Assembly (NCBI GenBank): GCA_027306715.1
Contig: DAHUZG010000181.1
Coordinates: 1 to 29,723, forward strand
Reading direction: 5' to 3'
Length of the DNA stretch: 29,723 nucleotides
Source of the DNA: Acidimicrobiaceae bacterium
Lineage (GTDB): Bacteria > Actinomycetota > Acidimicrobiia > Acidimicrobiales > Bog-793
The first letter of the stretch is position 1. Every line of letters begins with the position of its first letter. The notes under the pieces are model-generated. The model had not been told where the DNA came from. It saw nothing but the letters and a program-made list of their open reading frames with translations, and did not search any database. Below are positions 1 through 7,934 of the stretch, in pieces. Made by a program: the position numbers and the translations under genes.

Positions 1-1
1 G

Positions 2-133
2 TCGATGCCGACCGAGCGCCAGCTCGTCCCGCTCGGCCAGCCGTTCGCCCCGTACCGCTCCGTGGCTGCCTGGTACTGCTGGCGGGCGACGGAGCTGCTC
101 GGCGGCCAAGCCCGCAGCGCCGTCACCGCCTGA
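2..133 (+). CDS. DNA-3-methyladenine glycosylase II-like protein, C-terminal end (partial)
   Basis: Only the last 43 codons are present; the gene enters from the left edge and stops with TGA at 131-133. The tail reads FAPYRSVAAWYCWRATELL. This resembles the conserved C-terminal helix of HhH-GPD base-excision glycosylases of the AlkA/MAG type, where a P-[WY]-RS-x-AAWY-x-WR motif is typical. Such enzymes remove alkylated purines from DNA and have no evident link to the flagellar genes downstream. The catalytic helix-hairpin-helix and aspartate lie outside the window, so the family call rests on this one motif. Confidence 0.68.
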   Translation, partial: SMPTERQLVPLGQPFAPYRSVAAWYCWRATELLGGQARSAVTA

Positions 134-314
134 TCGGCGCCAGCCGCTGGTGCACACCTTGGCGGTAGCAGCGCCGAGGGCAACTGCGAGCCAGGCGAGC
201 CCCGAGGCGGGGGAGGTCCTCGAGGCGCTTCCGGCGGGCTGGTGTCGCCCGCTGCGGGCACGCGAGGGTGTGCTGACCTCAAGAGGCGAGCCGTGCTACC
301 GCCGCCGACCGATG
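134..314. other. Intergenic stretch with nothing recognisable
   Basis: These 181 bp separate the glycosylase stop from the stop of the oppositely oriented VIT-family gene, so they are a convergent 3'-3' region. I see no convincing coding sequence, no strong hairpin with a T-tract and no RNA gene. Confidence 0.5.
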
Positions 315-1037
315 TCAGCCGAGGTCGCTCCCGATGGCACCGAGGCCGTACGTCACTGCCATCGTGGCGCCGCCGACCAGGATGTTCCGCAGCGTCGAGC
401 GACCGGTAGGTGACCTTCCCAGGCGCGCCGCGAGGTAACCGGTGATCCCGAGACCGAGCAGCACTGCGCCGACACAGACCGGGACGCGATAGCTCCGCGG
501 CGGCAGCAGGATGGCGACGAGCGAGAGCAATCCTCCCGTCAGGTACGACAGCGCGGAGGCGAGCGAGGCCTCCCACGGGTTGACGAGGTCCTCCAAGTCG
601 ATGCCGAGCTCGGCGTCGGCGTGGGCGGCCAAGGCATCCTTTTCGGTCAGCTCGGCGGCGACCTCGCGGGCCAATCGCAGGGAGAGACCCTTCTGCATGT
701 ACAAGTGGGCCAGCTCGTCCAGCTCCTCGTCGGGCACGGCGGCGAGCTCGGCGCGTTGGGTGCGCAGCAGGGCATCGTGGCTGTCGCGCTGTGCCCGTAC
801 CGAGGTGTACTCGCCACCGCCCATCGCCAACGATCCGGCGACCAGCCCGGACAGTCCCGCCAGCGTCAAAGCCCGGGTGCTCGCGGTGGCTGCGGCGACA
901 CCGACGACCAAGCCGGCGGTGCTCGTGATCCCGTCGTTACAGCCGAGGACTGCCGCACGCAGCCTGTTCAGCCGACCGACAGAGGTGGACAACAGGTGTG
1001 CCGAGGCGTGCGCGGGCAGCTGCTCGTCGTCGGTCAT
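315..1037 (-). CDS. VIT1/CCC1 family membrane protein (putative Fe/Mn transporter)
   Basis: A 240-residue protein starting with ATG at 1037. After a short hydrophilic N-terminus it carries the family hallmark NDGITSTAGLVVGV (residues 34-47) and GEYTSVRAQRD (75-85), an acidic helical region (about 88-150), and three more hydrophobic segments from about residue 158 to the end. This is the layout of VIT1/CCC1-type proteins, which in plants and yeast load iron or manganese into vacuoles. Bacterial members are usually annotated as membrane proteins of unknown or metal-transport function. The substrate cannot be read from the sequence. Its 5' side abuts the stop of a transposase-like remnant only about 10 bp away, so little native promoter sequence may remain. 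Confidence 0.85.
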   Translation of the reverse strand: MTDDEQLPAHASAHLLSTSVGRLNRLRAAVLGCNDGITSTAGLVVGVAAATASTRALTLAGLSGLVAGSLAMGGGEYTSVRAQRDSHDALLRTQRAELAAVPDEELDELAHLYMQKGLSLRLAREVAAELTEKDALAAHADAELGIDLEDLVNPWEASLASALSYLTGGLLSLVAILLPPRSYRVPVCVGAVLLGLGITGYLAARLGRSPTGRSTLRNILVGGATMAVTYGLGAIGSDLG

Positions 1038-1046
1038 CTGCGGCTG

Positions 1047-1162
1047 TTAGCGATCCTTCGCGGATCTGACTCCGGTGAGCGCGGTCCTGCTGCACCGCAG
1101 CTTCGCAGTGAGGTGGTCGACGGGGTCGGGCCAGATGAACGGCTTCGGGTCGTCCGACGGCA
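1047..1162 (-). pseudogene. Possible IS630-family transposase C-terminal remnant
   Basis: Read on the - strand, this stretch encodes SDDPKPFIWPDPVDHL followed by a basic tail, and ends with TAA at 1047-1049. It resembles the C-terminus of IS630/Tc1-type transposases, where a D-P-K-P-F-x-W-T-x-x-A-D-x-I pattern is recurrent. The frame runs open upstream to about 1262, but those codons do not look like the preceding transposase segment (no DDE catalytic part), so only a decayed tail seems to survive. No terminal inverted repeats were recognised. The call rests on one motif. Confidence 0.5.
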
Positions 1163-1408
1163 TCGACAAGCTTCTCCTCAGGCCAGGGTGGGGCTCGAGA
1201 CCTCGAGAGCGCGGGTGCCAGGAGCGCACCGCGTCGGTCGGCGGTGCGGTCGCCGAGGGCACGCCGCCACGCTAGTCGGGCCGGCGATTTCCACGACGGG
1301 TATCGGCAGCTGGTACCGGCAGCTGGTACAGAGGGCGGAGGGACCAGCCGCCGAGGAGACGGGCGGTCACCGGCCCCGCCGACCCGAGCGCCGGGGACGG
1401 CCCCGCCG
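1163..1408. other. Non-coding stretch with a 13-bp direct repeat
   Basis: This lies between the transposase-like remnant and the 3' end of the solute-binding protein gene, and no plausible gene is visible. It holds a perfect 13-bp tandem repeat CGGCAGCTGGTAC at 1304-1316 and 1317-1329. The second copy also forms a small inverted repeat GTACC/GGTAC (313-317 and 325-329 past position 1000). A 10-bp direct repeat CGGCCCCGCC occurs at 1371-1380 and 1398-1407. As the region sits downstream of the - strand gene, these could belong to its 3' end, but no T-tract supports a classical terminator. Confidence 0.45.
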
Positions 1409-3076
1409 TCAGGCGGGCGGATACGGTGCGCCGGAGATGGTCGCCAGATCGAGCGGCCACCCCGCCGGGGGCATCCCGCCGACTCCGGCTCGCCAGCCGT
1501 ACAGCCAGCTCTGGCGGTAGAGGAAGATGCACGGCAGCTCACTTCGGACCGCAGAGGCCAGCTGACCGAGGAGCAGCCGGCGCCGGGAGGCGTCGAGCTC
1601 GCCGGCCTGGGCAGCGACCAGGCTGGCGAGGCTCACCCGCGGCGCCACCGTCAGGTCGCCGCCGGCTCGGACCACGAGCTCGTAGGCGAGTCCGGCGTCG
1701 TAGAGAGGCGCCTCGTCGAACTGGACGAGCAGCATCGGCCAGGAACCGGCCCCGCTCGCCAGAGCTGCGAGCCACTGCGCGTTCGAGAGCAGCACGACCT
1801 CGGCGCGGATGTTGACGGCGCGAAGCGAGCCGGAGAGGGCATCGAGGGTCGGGGCGAGCTCGATCGGACCGGCGAGCTCGGTGGCGAAGCCGCCGCCGTA
1901 GCCCGCCTCGGCGAGCAGCTGTCTGGCGCCCGCGACATCTGGCGTCACAGCAGCGAGCGACGGCTCGAAGCCCGAGCACGACGGGCCGACCAGCTGGCCG
2001 GCAAGCGGCGCACCCGCTCCGCCGAGAAGGCGTGCGACGAGCGCGGGCGTATCGACGGCGAGATTGGCTGCGAGTCTCACGCGGCGGTCGGCGAAGGGCC
2101 CACTTGCCGCCCTCAGCACGACGAAGCTGTCGACGCCGAGGCCGACGAGCGCCATCGGGTCGCTCCCGGCGAGGGCCGCAGCCGCCGCCCCGGGCAGGTC
2201 CTCGGCGACATCGAGCTGACCTCCCGCCAGCGCCTCGACGAGGGCGACCTGGGTGACGAGCTGACGAAGGGTCGCCGTCGCCGTCTCGGGTTGTCCCCGC
2301 CACGAAAAGGCGCTGGCAGCGAGCTCGACCGAGCTGGCCGGGCTGAAGCCGGTCACCACGTAGCGCCCCGAGCCGACCGGCCGATCGGCGAACGACGTTG
2401 TCGTCGAGGAGTAGGCGGCCTGCGAGACCACCGGCACGACCGCCACGCGGCGCGCCAGCAGAGCGTCGCCGCCAGCCGAGCGGACGACGAGCGTGCGAGG
2501 GCCCGTCGCTCGTAGATCGCTGAGCCCCGCCAGCACCGCGGCGAGCGGGTAGCCGGCCTCGAGGGTTGTGCGGATCGAGAACACGGCGTCGGCGGCCGTC
2601 ACCGGCGTGCCGTCGGAGAAGCGCGCCGACGGGTCGAGCTCGAGCTCGAGCTCGTTCGTAGCGAGCTGGCGCCACGAGCGCGCCAGCAGTGGCGAGACGC
2701 CGTCGCGACCGGCTACGACCCGCCCGAGTGAGTCGAACAGCGCGCGGACCACCGTCCCGTCCCCGAGCTGCAGCGGGTCAAGGGTCGGCAGAAAGACGGT
2801 GGTCCCGACCACCAGCGGACCGGCGTCAGCGGTCCCGGCAGCGAGCAGTCTTCGCGACAGCGCCGGCTCGCCGGCAAAGCGGGCGGCCCGAAGGTCGCTG
2901 CGAAGCCCTCGGGCCGGGAGCGCCAGTCCCGCCAGCGCCAACCCCCGCACGGCGCCGAGGAGCAGGCGGCGGCGAGAGATCGCCGGGACGAGAGAGCCGC
3001 CGACGCTGCGCCGGTTCGCGGTCCCGGGCGCGTCGAGCGCCCCGTCTTCGAGCTCACGCTCCGGTTCCGGCCACAT
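1409..3076 (-). CDS. Family 5 extracellular solute-binding protein (oligopeptide/dipeptide type)
   Basis: I chose the ATG at 3076, giving 555 residues; the frame is open further upstream, but those codons are basic and low in complexity. Residues 34-39 (SRRRLL) followed by an Ala/Leu-rich segment to about residue 56 resemble a Tat-type export signal. The rest fits SBP_bac_5: LVVGTTVFLPTLDPLQ near the mature N-terminus, then ARFSDGTPVTAADAVFS, the usual 'F.DG.P.TA.DV.FS' signature, and a late LLVQFDEAPLYDAG segment. Such proteins capture peptides or other small solutes for ABC importers. No permease or ATPase genes are adjacent, so it is an orphan receptor here, divergent from flgB. The ligand is unknown. 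Confidence 0.85.
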   Translation of the reverse strand: MWPEPERELEDGALDAPGTANRRSVGGSLVPAISRRRLLLGAVRGLALAGLALPARGLRSDLRAARFAGEPALSRRLLAAGTADAGPLVVGTTVFLPTLDPLQLGDGTVVRALFDSLGRVVAGRDGVSPLLARSWRQLATNELELELDPSARFSDGTPVTAADAVFSIRTTLEAGYPLAAVLAGLSDLRATGPRTLVVRSAGGDALLARRVAVVPVVSQAAYSSTTTSFADRPVGSGRYVVTGFSPASSVELAASAFSWRGQPETATATLRQLVTQVALVEALAGGQLDVAEDLPGAAAAALAGSDPMALVGLGVDSFVVLRAASGPFADRRVRLAANLAVDTPALVARLLGGAGAPLAGQLVGPSCSGFEPSLAAVTPDVAGARQLLAEAGYGGGFATELAGPIELAPTLDALSGSLRAVNIRAEVVLLSNAQWLAALASGAGSWPMLLVQFDEAPLYDAGLAYELVVRAGGDLTVAPRVSLASLVAAQAGELDASRRRLLLGQLASAVRSELPCIFLYRQSWLYGWRAGVGGMPPAGWPLDLATISGAPYPPA

Positions 3077-3274
3077 GCCCCGATTCTTGTCGCCTCGGCA
3101 CCGGCCCGGGGCGGCGCCCGGGACATCGGCTCGATCCGGCGCCGGCCGCCGGGTGACCGAGGTGCCCGGCGGGCCGGGCCGCCGAGCGCCGGGCGGCCGT
3201 CCCGAGCCGGCTGACACAGCTGTGCGCGCCGTGACCATCCTGGGCCATCGACCTTGGGACGGCTGGGCCACGAT

Positions 3275-3305
3275 GCTAAACGGCCACCGTGTTGTGACCG
3301 TTAGC
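3275..3305. promoter_or_regulatory. Imperfect inverted repeat in the divergent intergenic region upstream of flgB
   Basis: GCTAAACGG (3275-3283) and CCGTTAGC (3298-3305) form an inverted repeat with one extra base in the left arm and a 14-nt centre. It lies in the 351-bp region between the divergent solute-binding protein gene and flgB, which must hold the promoters for both. It could be an operator for a dimeric regulator. I could not identify a convincing -35/-10 pair or a sigma-28 type promoter by eye, although this is the most AT-rich part of the region. Confidence 0.35.
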
Positions 3306-3427
3306 TCACCGTCAGCGCTGGGACAGGGATCGGCCCAGCTGGCAGAGCGGCCACGGACGGCTCCACCTCCGACCACACGCGCCACCACTGTTATGAGTTG
3401 GTGTGTGCAGCTACGTGAGAGGCAGCG

Positions 3428-3766
3428 ATGTCCGACGCGGTGCAGGCCATCAGCATCTTGAACTTCGCGCTCGACTCCATACAGAATCGCTCACAAGTCA
3501 TTGGCAATAACATCGCCAACGAGAGCACTCCCGGGTACCAGGCGAGCACCGTCACCTTCGAGAGCTCGCTAGCCGGAGCCCTCCAGCGGGGCGGCCTGGC
3601 CACCGCTGCAGTGGTCCCCGAAGGCCTTGCCTCGGCAAGCGACGGCAACAACGTCAATCTCTCGGCAGAGATGTCACTTCTCAGCCAGACGAACCTCGAG
3701 AACCAGTCCGTCGTCAACTCGTTGAACGCGCAGTTCTCGACTCTCACGAGCGCCATCACCGGCTGA
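3428..3766 (+). CDS. flgB: Flagellar basal-body proximal rod protein FlgB
   Basis: A 112-residue protein, slightly shorter than usual FlgB (about 130). Residues 27-37 (NNIANESTPGY) are the rod/hook N-terminal signature 'NN.AN..T.GY', and the C-terminal helix (LSQTNLENQSVVNSL onward) is the matching D0 partner. FlgB joins the MS ring and FliE to the rest of the rod and is secreted by the flagellar export apparatus without a cleaved signal. It is the first gene of the cluster. The ATG is preceded by GAGAGG. The identity is supported by the following flgC-fliE-fliF order. Confidence 0.93.
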   Translation: MSDAVQAISILNFALDSIQNRSQVIGNNIANESTPGYQASTVTFESSLAGALQRGGLATAAVVPEGLASASDGNNVNLSAEMSLLSQTNLENQSVVNSLNAQFSTLTSAITG

Positions 3767-3828
3767 TCGCAGATCTCGACGGGCCGCCACCGCGCGGCGC
3801 CGCCACCCCGACAACGAAAGGAGCAAAC

Positions 3829-4248
3829 GTGTCGATGTTCCCGACGATCGCCGTCGCCGGATCCGGCCTCAACGTCGACGAGACCTGGATCGACACGATC
3901 GGAGGCAACGTGGCCAACGCTCAGGACGCCGTCACGCCCGGCCAACCGGTCTACCGCGCGCAGTACCTCGAGATCCAGGCGCAGCCTCCCGCGACCGTCG
4001 CGCCGGGCAACGCCGATCTCGGTGCCGGCGTGCAAGTTGTCGGCGTCGCCCTCGGCAGTGCCAAGGGCGTCACGGTCCCTGACCCGTCGAGCCCGCTCGC
4101 CAAGAACGGGCTCGTCACCATGCCCGACGTGAACATCGGCCACGAGCTCGTCAGCCTCGTCGAGGCGCAGACCAACTACCAGGCCGACGCCGCCGTCCTG
4201 AGCAAGGCCGACACCGCGTACCAGGCGATCCTCAACCTGAAGGGCTGA
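3829..4248 (+). CDS. flgC: Flagellar basal-body rod protein FlgC
   Basis: 139 residues from a GTG start with a strong ribosome binding site, AAAGGAG at 3817-3823, five bases upstream. The N-terminal D0 helix carries IDTIGGNVANAQDA, a diverged form of the rod signature. The C-terminus HELVSLVEAQTNYQADAAV matches the conserved FlgC end 'N....M......Y.AN......'. It forms the proximal rod with FlgB. It follows flgB after a 62-bp gap and is separated by only 2 bp from fliE. Confidence 0.92.
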   Translation: MSMFPTIAVAGSGLNVDETWIDTIGGNVANAQDAVTPGQPVYRAQYLEIQAQPPATVAPGNADLGAGVQVVGVALGSAKGVTVPDPSSPLAKNGLVTMPDVNIGHELVSLVEAQTNYQADAAVLSKADTAYQAILNLKG

Positions 4249-4250
4249 CG

Positions 4251-4568
4251 ATGATCCCGCCGATCACTCCTCTCACCGCGACCGCCACGTCGAGCCCCGC
4301 CGCCTCTGCAGGTCCTGCGGCGGCGAGCGGAGCGACCGGCGCCGCGGGTGGCGACAGCTTCGCCACCTTGCTCGGGAACGCCATCGACAGCGCCAACGGC
4401 GTGCAGCAGAACGCCACCAACCTCGCCCTCGCCGGAGCCACCGGACAGGCCAACGTCGCCGATGTCACCGTGGCCGCGACCGAGGCACAGCTGTCGATCC
4501 AGCTCGTCACAGCGGTGCGAGACCGCGCCGTGACGGCGTTCAACTCCATCATGTCGATGAGCACCTGA
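4251..4568 (+). CDS. fliE: Flagellar hook-basal body complex protein FliE
   Basis: 105 residues. The first 35 are an Ala/Ser/Thr-rich leader. The core from about residue 36 (FATLLGNAIDSANGVQ) to the end AVTAFNSIMSMST matches FliE, whose conserved C-terminus is 'vrdK...AY.eIm.M'. FliE bridges the FliF MS ring and the first rod subunits and is an early export substrate. Its start lies 2 bp after the flgC stop. Confidence 0.93.
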   Translation: MIPPITPLTATATSSPAASAGPAAASGATGAAGGDSFATLLGNAIDSANGVQQNATNLALAGATGQANVADVTVAATEAQLSIQLVTAVRDRAVTAFNSIMSMST

Positions 4569-4572
4569 GCCG

Positions 4573-6246
4573 ATGGCTGTCCTGCCCTTTGACTCCCGCA
4601 AGCAGCTGAACGGGGCCTTCGAGCGCAGCCGGCGCTTCCTTGCCGGCTTCACCTCGGGCCAGAAGACCGTCACCCTCATCGCCCTCGCCGGCGTCGTCCT
4701 CGGCGGCATGCTCTTCCTCACGCATTCGAGCAGCCCCAACTACACGACGCTTTTCGCCAACTTGCAACCACAAGCCGCCGGTCAGGTCACCCAGCAGCTG
4801 ACCAACGATCACATCCCCTATGAGCTGACCAACGGCGGGACGACCGTGCTCGTCCCCGAGCAGGATGTCAACCAGGAGCGGATCACCCTGGCCGAGAGCG
4901 GCTTGCCGAGCGGCGGGACGATCACCTTCCAGACTCTTGCCGGCACGGGCATCACGTCGTCGAGCTTCGTCCAAGATGTCGAGTACCAGCAGGCGCTCGC
5001 CTCCCAGCTCCAGTCGGCGATCGACACGATGCAAGGCGTCCAGAACGCACAGGTGTCTCTGGTCGTCCCCCAGCAGAGCACCTTCGCGGTGACGAACCAG
5101 ACGGCGCCCTCGGCGTCTGTCCTCGTCGCTCTCCAACCGGGCGTGACCCTCTCCGGCACCCAGGTGGAGGCGATCGTCCATCTCACCGCCTCGGCCGTGC
5201 CCGGCCTCTCGCCCGCCAACGTCACCGTCGTCGACAACCAGGGCGACGTCCTGTCGGCGCCCGGCGTCGACACCTCCGCCAGCCAGGATCAGCAGCAGGC
5301 AGTCGCTTATGACCAGCTGGTCGAGAGCAACATCTCGACGTTGCTGACCCGCCTCGTCGGCGCCGACAACGCAGCGGTCCAGGTGCACGCCGTGCTCAAC
5401 TTCGCCCAGCAGTCGCAGCAGACGACAGGGTTCCAGCTCGGGAAGAACGGCAAGCCGGTCACCGTCCCGACGACCAAGTCCAACCAGACCCAGACCTACA
5501 ACGGCAACAACCCGTCGCAGGCCGGCATCGCCGGATCGGGACAGCCACCGGCGACGACCAACCAGAGCGGCAACTACAAGACCTCGAGCAACAGCGCCAA
5601 CTACGCCTACGGGACGTCGAGCTCGACAACGCAGATACCGCCGGGCCAGGTGCAGGCGACCTCGGTGGCGGTGGTGCTGAACTCGAGCGTCAAGCGGCTC
5701 GTCACGCCCGCCAGCCTCACGCAGATCCGCAACCTCGTCACGGCCGCGGCGGGGCTCAACCTGAAGGGTGCTGATTCGCTCGTCGTCTCGGCACTGCCGT
5801 TCGCCGCCAACTCCCCGGCTGTTCCCGCCGCCGTCAAGCAGTCGATCGTCACCAAGCTCAAGTCGGTGGCGCCTTCGGCGGCGCTGGTGCTGCTCGTGCT
5901 CGGTCTCTTCTTCGCCGCCCTCGTCGTCTCCAAGCGCCGGGCTCCGCGCTTCGAGGAGATCCCGCTCGCGCAGCTCGGTCCCGGCGGCAGCGGCGCCATC
6001 CCGATCGGCGCCGGGCGCTTCACCGACCCCGCCGAGCTCGACACCGGCGAGGTGCCCGCGATCAACGGCAGCGACACGCTCGCCTCCTTGATGCCCGCCG
6101 TCGGTCCCGTTCCCGCTCACGTCGAGGGGTACATCAAGGAGAATCCGAGCGAGGTCGCACAGCTGATGCGCAACTGGTCGCGTGAGCGGGGCGCCCGGGG
6201 CGGCTCCGGGTCAGGCGCTCCGGCAACGGCGGGTGGCCGGTCATGA
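4573..6246 (+). CDS. fliF: Flagellar MS-ring protein FliF
   Basis: 557 residues, the usual size. A first membrane helix lies at about residues 32-49 (VTLIALAGVVLGGMLFL) and a second at about 435-455 (LVLLVLGLFFAALVVSKRR). Between them are ring-building domains with the YTTLFANLQPQAAGQV start typical of FliF and a Gln/Ser/Asn-rich linker. The C-terminal cytoplasmic tail, with NPSEVAQLMRNW, is the FliG-binding motif. FliF forms the membrane ring that seats the export gate and the rotor. The stop overlaps the fliG start by 4 bp (ATGA). Confidence 0.97.
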   Translation: MAVLPFDSRKQLNGAFERSRRFLAGFTSGQKTVTLIALAGVVLGGMLFLTHSSSPNYTTLFANLQPQAAGQVTQQLTNDHIPYELTNGGTTVLVPEQDVNQERITLAESGLPSGGTITFQTLAGTGITSSSFVQDVEYQQALASQLQSAIDTMQGVQNAQVSLVVPQQSTFAVTNQTAPSASVLVALQPGVTLSGTQVEAIVHLTASAVPGLSPANVTVVDNQGDVLSAPGVDTSASQDQQQAVAYDQLVESNISTLLTRLVGADNAAVQVHAVLNFAQQSQQTTGFQLGKNGKPVTVPTTKSNQTQTYNGNNPSQAGIAGSGQPPATTNQSGNYKTSSNSANYAYGTSSSTTQIPPGQVQATSVAVVLNSSVKRLVTPASLTQIRNLVTAAAGLNLKGADSLVVSALPFAANSPAVPAAVKQSIVTKLKSVAPSAALVLLVLGLFFAALVVSKRRAPRFEEIPLAQLGPGGSGAIPIGAGRFTDPAELDTGEVPAINGSDTLASLMPAVGPVPAHVEGYIKENPSEVAQLMRNWSRERGARGGSGSGAPATAGGRS

Positions 6247-7322
6247 GCACCGCCACCGACGCCGCCCCGTCCCTGGCGAGCGGCCCGACTACGACGCGGA
6301 AGCGATCGGCGGTTCGTGCCGATCAGCTCTCCGGCCAGCAGAAGGTCGCCGTCGTGCTCGCCCAGCTGCCGACCGAGAGCTCCGCCGCCATCTTGCGATC
6401 GCTCTCCGACGAGGAGGCCGTCGAGCTGACGACCGAGATCGCCAGCCTTCCGACACTCGAGCGAGACGTCGTGCAGGAGGTGATCGTCGAGTTCGTGACG
6501 CGGGTCAACGCCGTGCGCGCCGTCGGCCAGGGCGGGATCGAGCGCGCCCGGTCGATCCTCGCCGAGACCCTCGGCCCCGAGCGCGCTGCAGAGGTGCTCG
6601 CCCATATGCAGTCCAAGGTCGCCGTCGGACCGCTCGCCTTCCTCTCTCACGCCGAGCCGAGCAACGTCGTGCCGCTGCTCGTCGACGAGCACCCGCAGAC
6701 AGTCGCCGTGGTGCTGGCACACCTGCCTGCCGGCGACGCAGCTGCGCTGATGGACGTCATGCCGCCGGAGTTCCGCGCCGAGGTGGTCGAGCGCATCGCC
6801 ACGATGGACCGAGTCGCCCCCGAGGCGATCAGCCAGGCCGCGAGCGTCCTGGCGAGCAAGCTGCGCGGCCTCGGCAGCCAGGGCAGCCTCGCGCCCGGAG
6901 GCATCCCCTCGCTTGTCGAGATCCTCAACCGCGCTGACAGCTCGACCGAGAAGCAGGTGCTCGCCGACCTCGAGGCACGCGACCGGGTGCTCGCCGATGC
7001 TGTGCGCGAGCGGATGTTCACCTTCGAGGACGCCCTCAAGCTCGACGACCGGACCCTTCAGGAGGTGCTCCGGCGGGTCACCATCTCCGATCTCGCGCTC
7101 GCGCTCAAAGGAAGCGGCGACGACCCCGAGGTGCTCGAGAAGGTCAAGCGGAACCTCTCCGAGCGCGCTGCCCAAGAGCTCGACGAGGAGATCGAGGTGA
7201 TGGGGCCGGTCCGCCTCTCCGCCGTCGACGCGGCGCAGGGCAACGTCGTGAAAGCCGTGCGCGAGCTCGAGGCCGAAGGGGCGATCACGATCAGCCGCGG
7301 CAACGACGAGCCGATGATCTGA
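6243..7322 (+). CDS. fliG: Flagellar motor switch protein FliG
   Basis: 359 residues with all three FliG domains. The N-terminal FliF-binding part begins at about residue 30 (SGQQKVAVVLAQLP). The middle domain bears the EHPQT motif (149-153) used in FliM contact. The C-terminal torque domain contains MFTFEDALKLDDR (258-270), with the charged residues that meet the MotA stator loop. It is translated through an ATGA overlap with fliF and precedes fliH by 3 bp. The motor-interaction residues look intact, which supports a functional rotary motor. Confidence 0.97.
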   Translation: MSTATDAAPSLASGPTTTRKRSAVRADQLSGQQKVAVVLAQLPTESSAAILRSLSDEEAVELTTEIASLPTLERDVVQEVIVEFVTRVNAVRAVGQGGIERARSILAETLGPERAAEVLAHMQSKVAVGPLAFLSHAEPSNVVPLLVDEHPQTVAVVLAHLPAGDAAALMDVMPPEFRAEVVERIATMDRVAPEAISQAASVLASKLRGLGSQGSLAPGGIPSLVEILNRADSSTEKQVLADLEARDRVLADAVRERMFTFEDALKLDDRTLQEVLRRVTISDLALALKGSGDDPEVLEKVKRNLSERAAQELDEEIEVMGPVRLSAVDAAQGNVVKAVRELEAEGAITISRGNDEPMI

Positions 7323-7325
7323 GCG

Positions 7326-7934
7326 ATGTCACGCACTGCGATCATCCGCGCCGGCGACGCCTCCGAGGTGGAACGCCTCCGCCCCGAGCTGCTCGAGCTC
7401 ACGGGCGACCCGCTCGACATCGCTCGGGAAGAAGCCCGCCGTGCCGGCTACGAGGAGGGTCTCCGTCTCGCCGCCGAGGAAGCGGCGCAGAGGCGCACCA
7501 TCTTCGAGGAGATGTTCGTCGGTCGCCTCGCCGACGCGATGTCGTTCCTCGAGAACGCCGCTTTGTTCGTGCGGGCGCAATTGAGCGACGAGCTCGACCG
7601 CCTCGCCAAGTCGGCGACAGAGCTCGCTCTCGAGATCGTCGAGGCCGTGCTGCAGCACGAGATCGCGCTGTCGGCCAATCCCGGTGCCGACGCCATCGCG
7701 CGGGCGCTCGCCCTCGTTCCCGCCAGCACGCCAGCCGTCGCCCGCTGCAACCCGGCCGACGTCGAGCTGCTCGGCGAGATCTCGCACCCGCTGCTCAGCT
7801 TCGTCGCCGACCCGAGCGTCGGACGCGGCGGCTGCGTCCTTGACACCGGCGTCACCCTCGTCGACGCCCGGATCGAGGCGGCGGTGGCGCGCGTCAAGGA
7901 GCTGCTCGACCGCGCCGGGGGCCCCGATGTCTGA
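7326..7934 (+). CDS. fliH: Flagellar export ATPase regulator FliH
   Basis: 202 residues. The N-terminal half is an Ala/Glu/Arg-rich helical stalk that includes the FliH signature AREEARRAGYEEGLRLA. The C-terminal domain ends with DPSVGRGGCVLDTG and VDARIEAAVARVKELL, matching the conserved FliH 'D..l..GgC.ve...g.iDa.i..ql..l'. FliH dimers bind FliI and tether it to the C ring. The gene overlaps fliI by 8 bp. Confidence 0.93.
   Translation: MSRTAIIRAGDASEVERLRPELLELTGDPLDIAREEARRAGYEEGLRLAAEEAAQRRTIFEEMFVGRLADAMSFLENAALFVRAQLSDELDRLAKSATELALEIVEAVLQHEIALSANPGADAIARALALVPASTPAVARCNPADVELLGEISHPLLSFVADPSVGRGGCVLDTGVTLVDARIEAAVARVKELLDRAGGPDV

Noticed and set aside
621..1520. A 299-codon + strand frame spanning the VIT gene and the following spacer
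   Set aside because: It is antisense to the VIT-family gene and has no domain-like pattern.
3077..3388. An N-terminal extension of the solute-binding protein to 3388
   Set aside because: The extra 104 codons are Arg/Pro/Gly-rich without domain character and would place the Tat-like signal deep inside the protein; the ATG at 3076 is more sensible.
4549..6120. A 523-codon open frame on the - strand opposite fliF
   Set aside because: It mirrors fliF codon structure, is rich in Arg/Gly/Asp/His without any recognisable domain, and fliF is unambiguous. High GC makes such antisense frames common.
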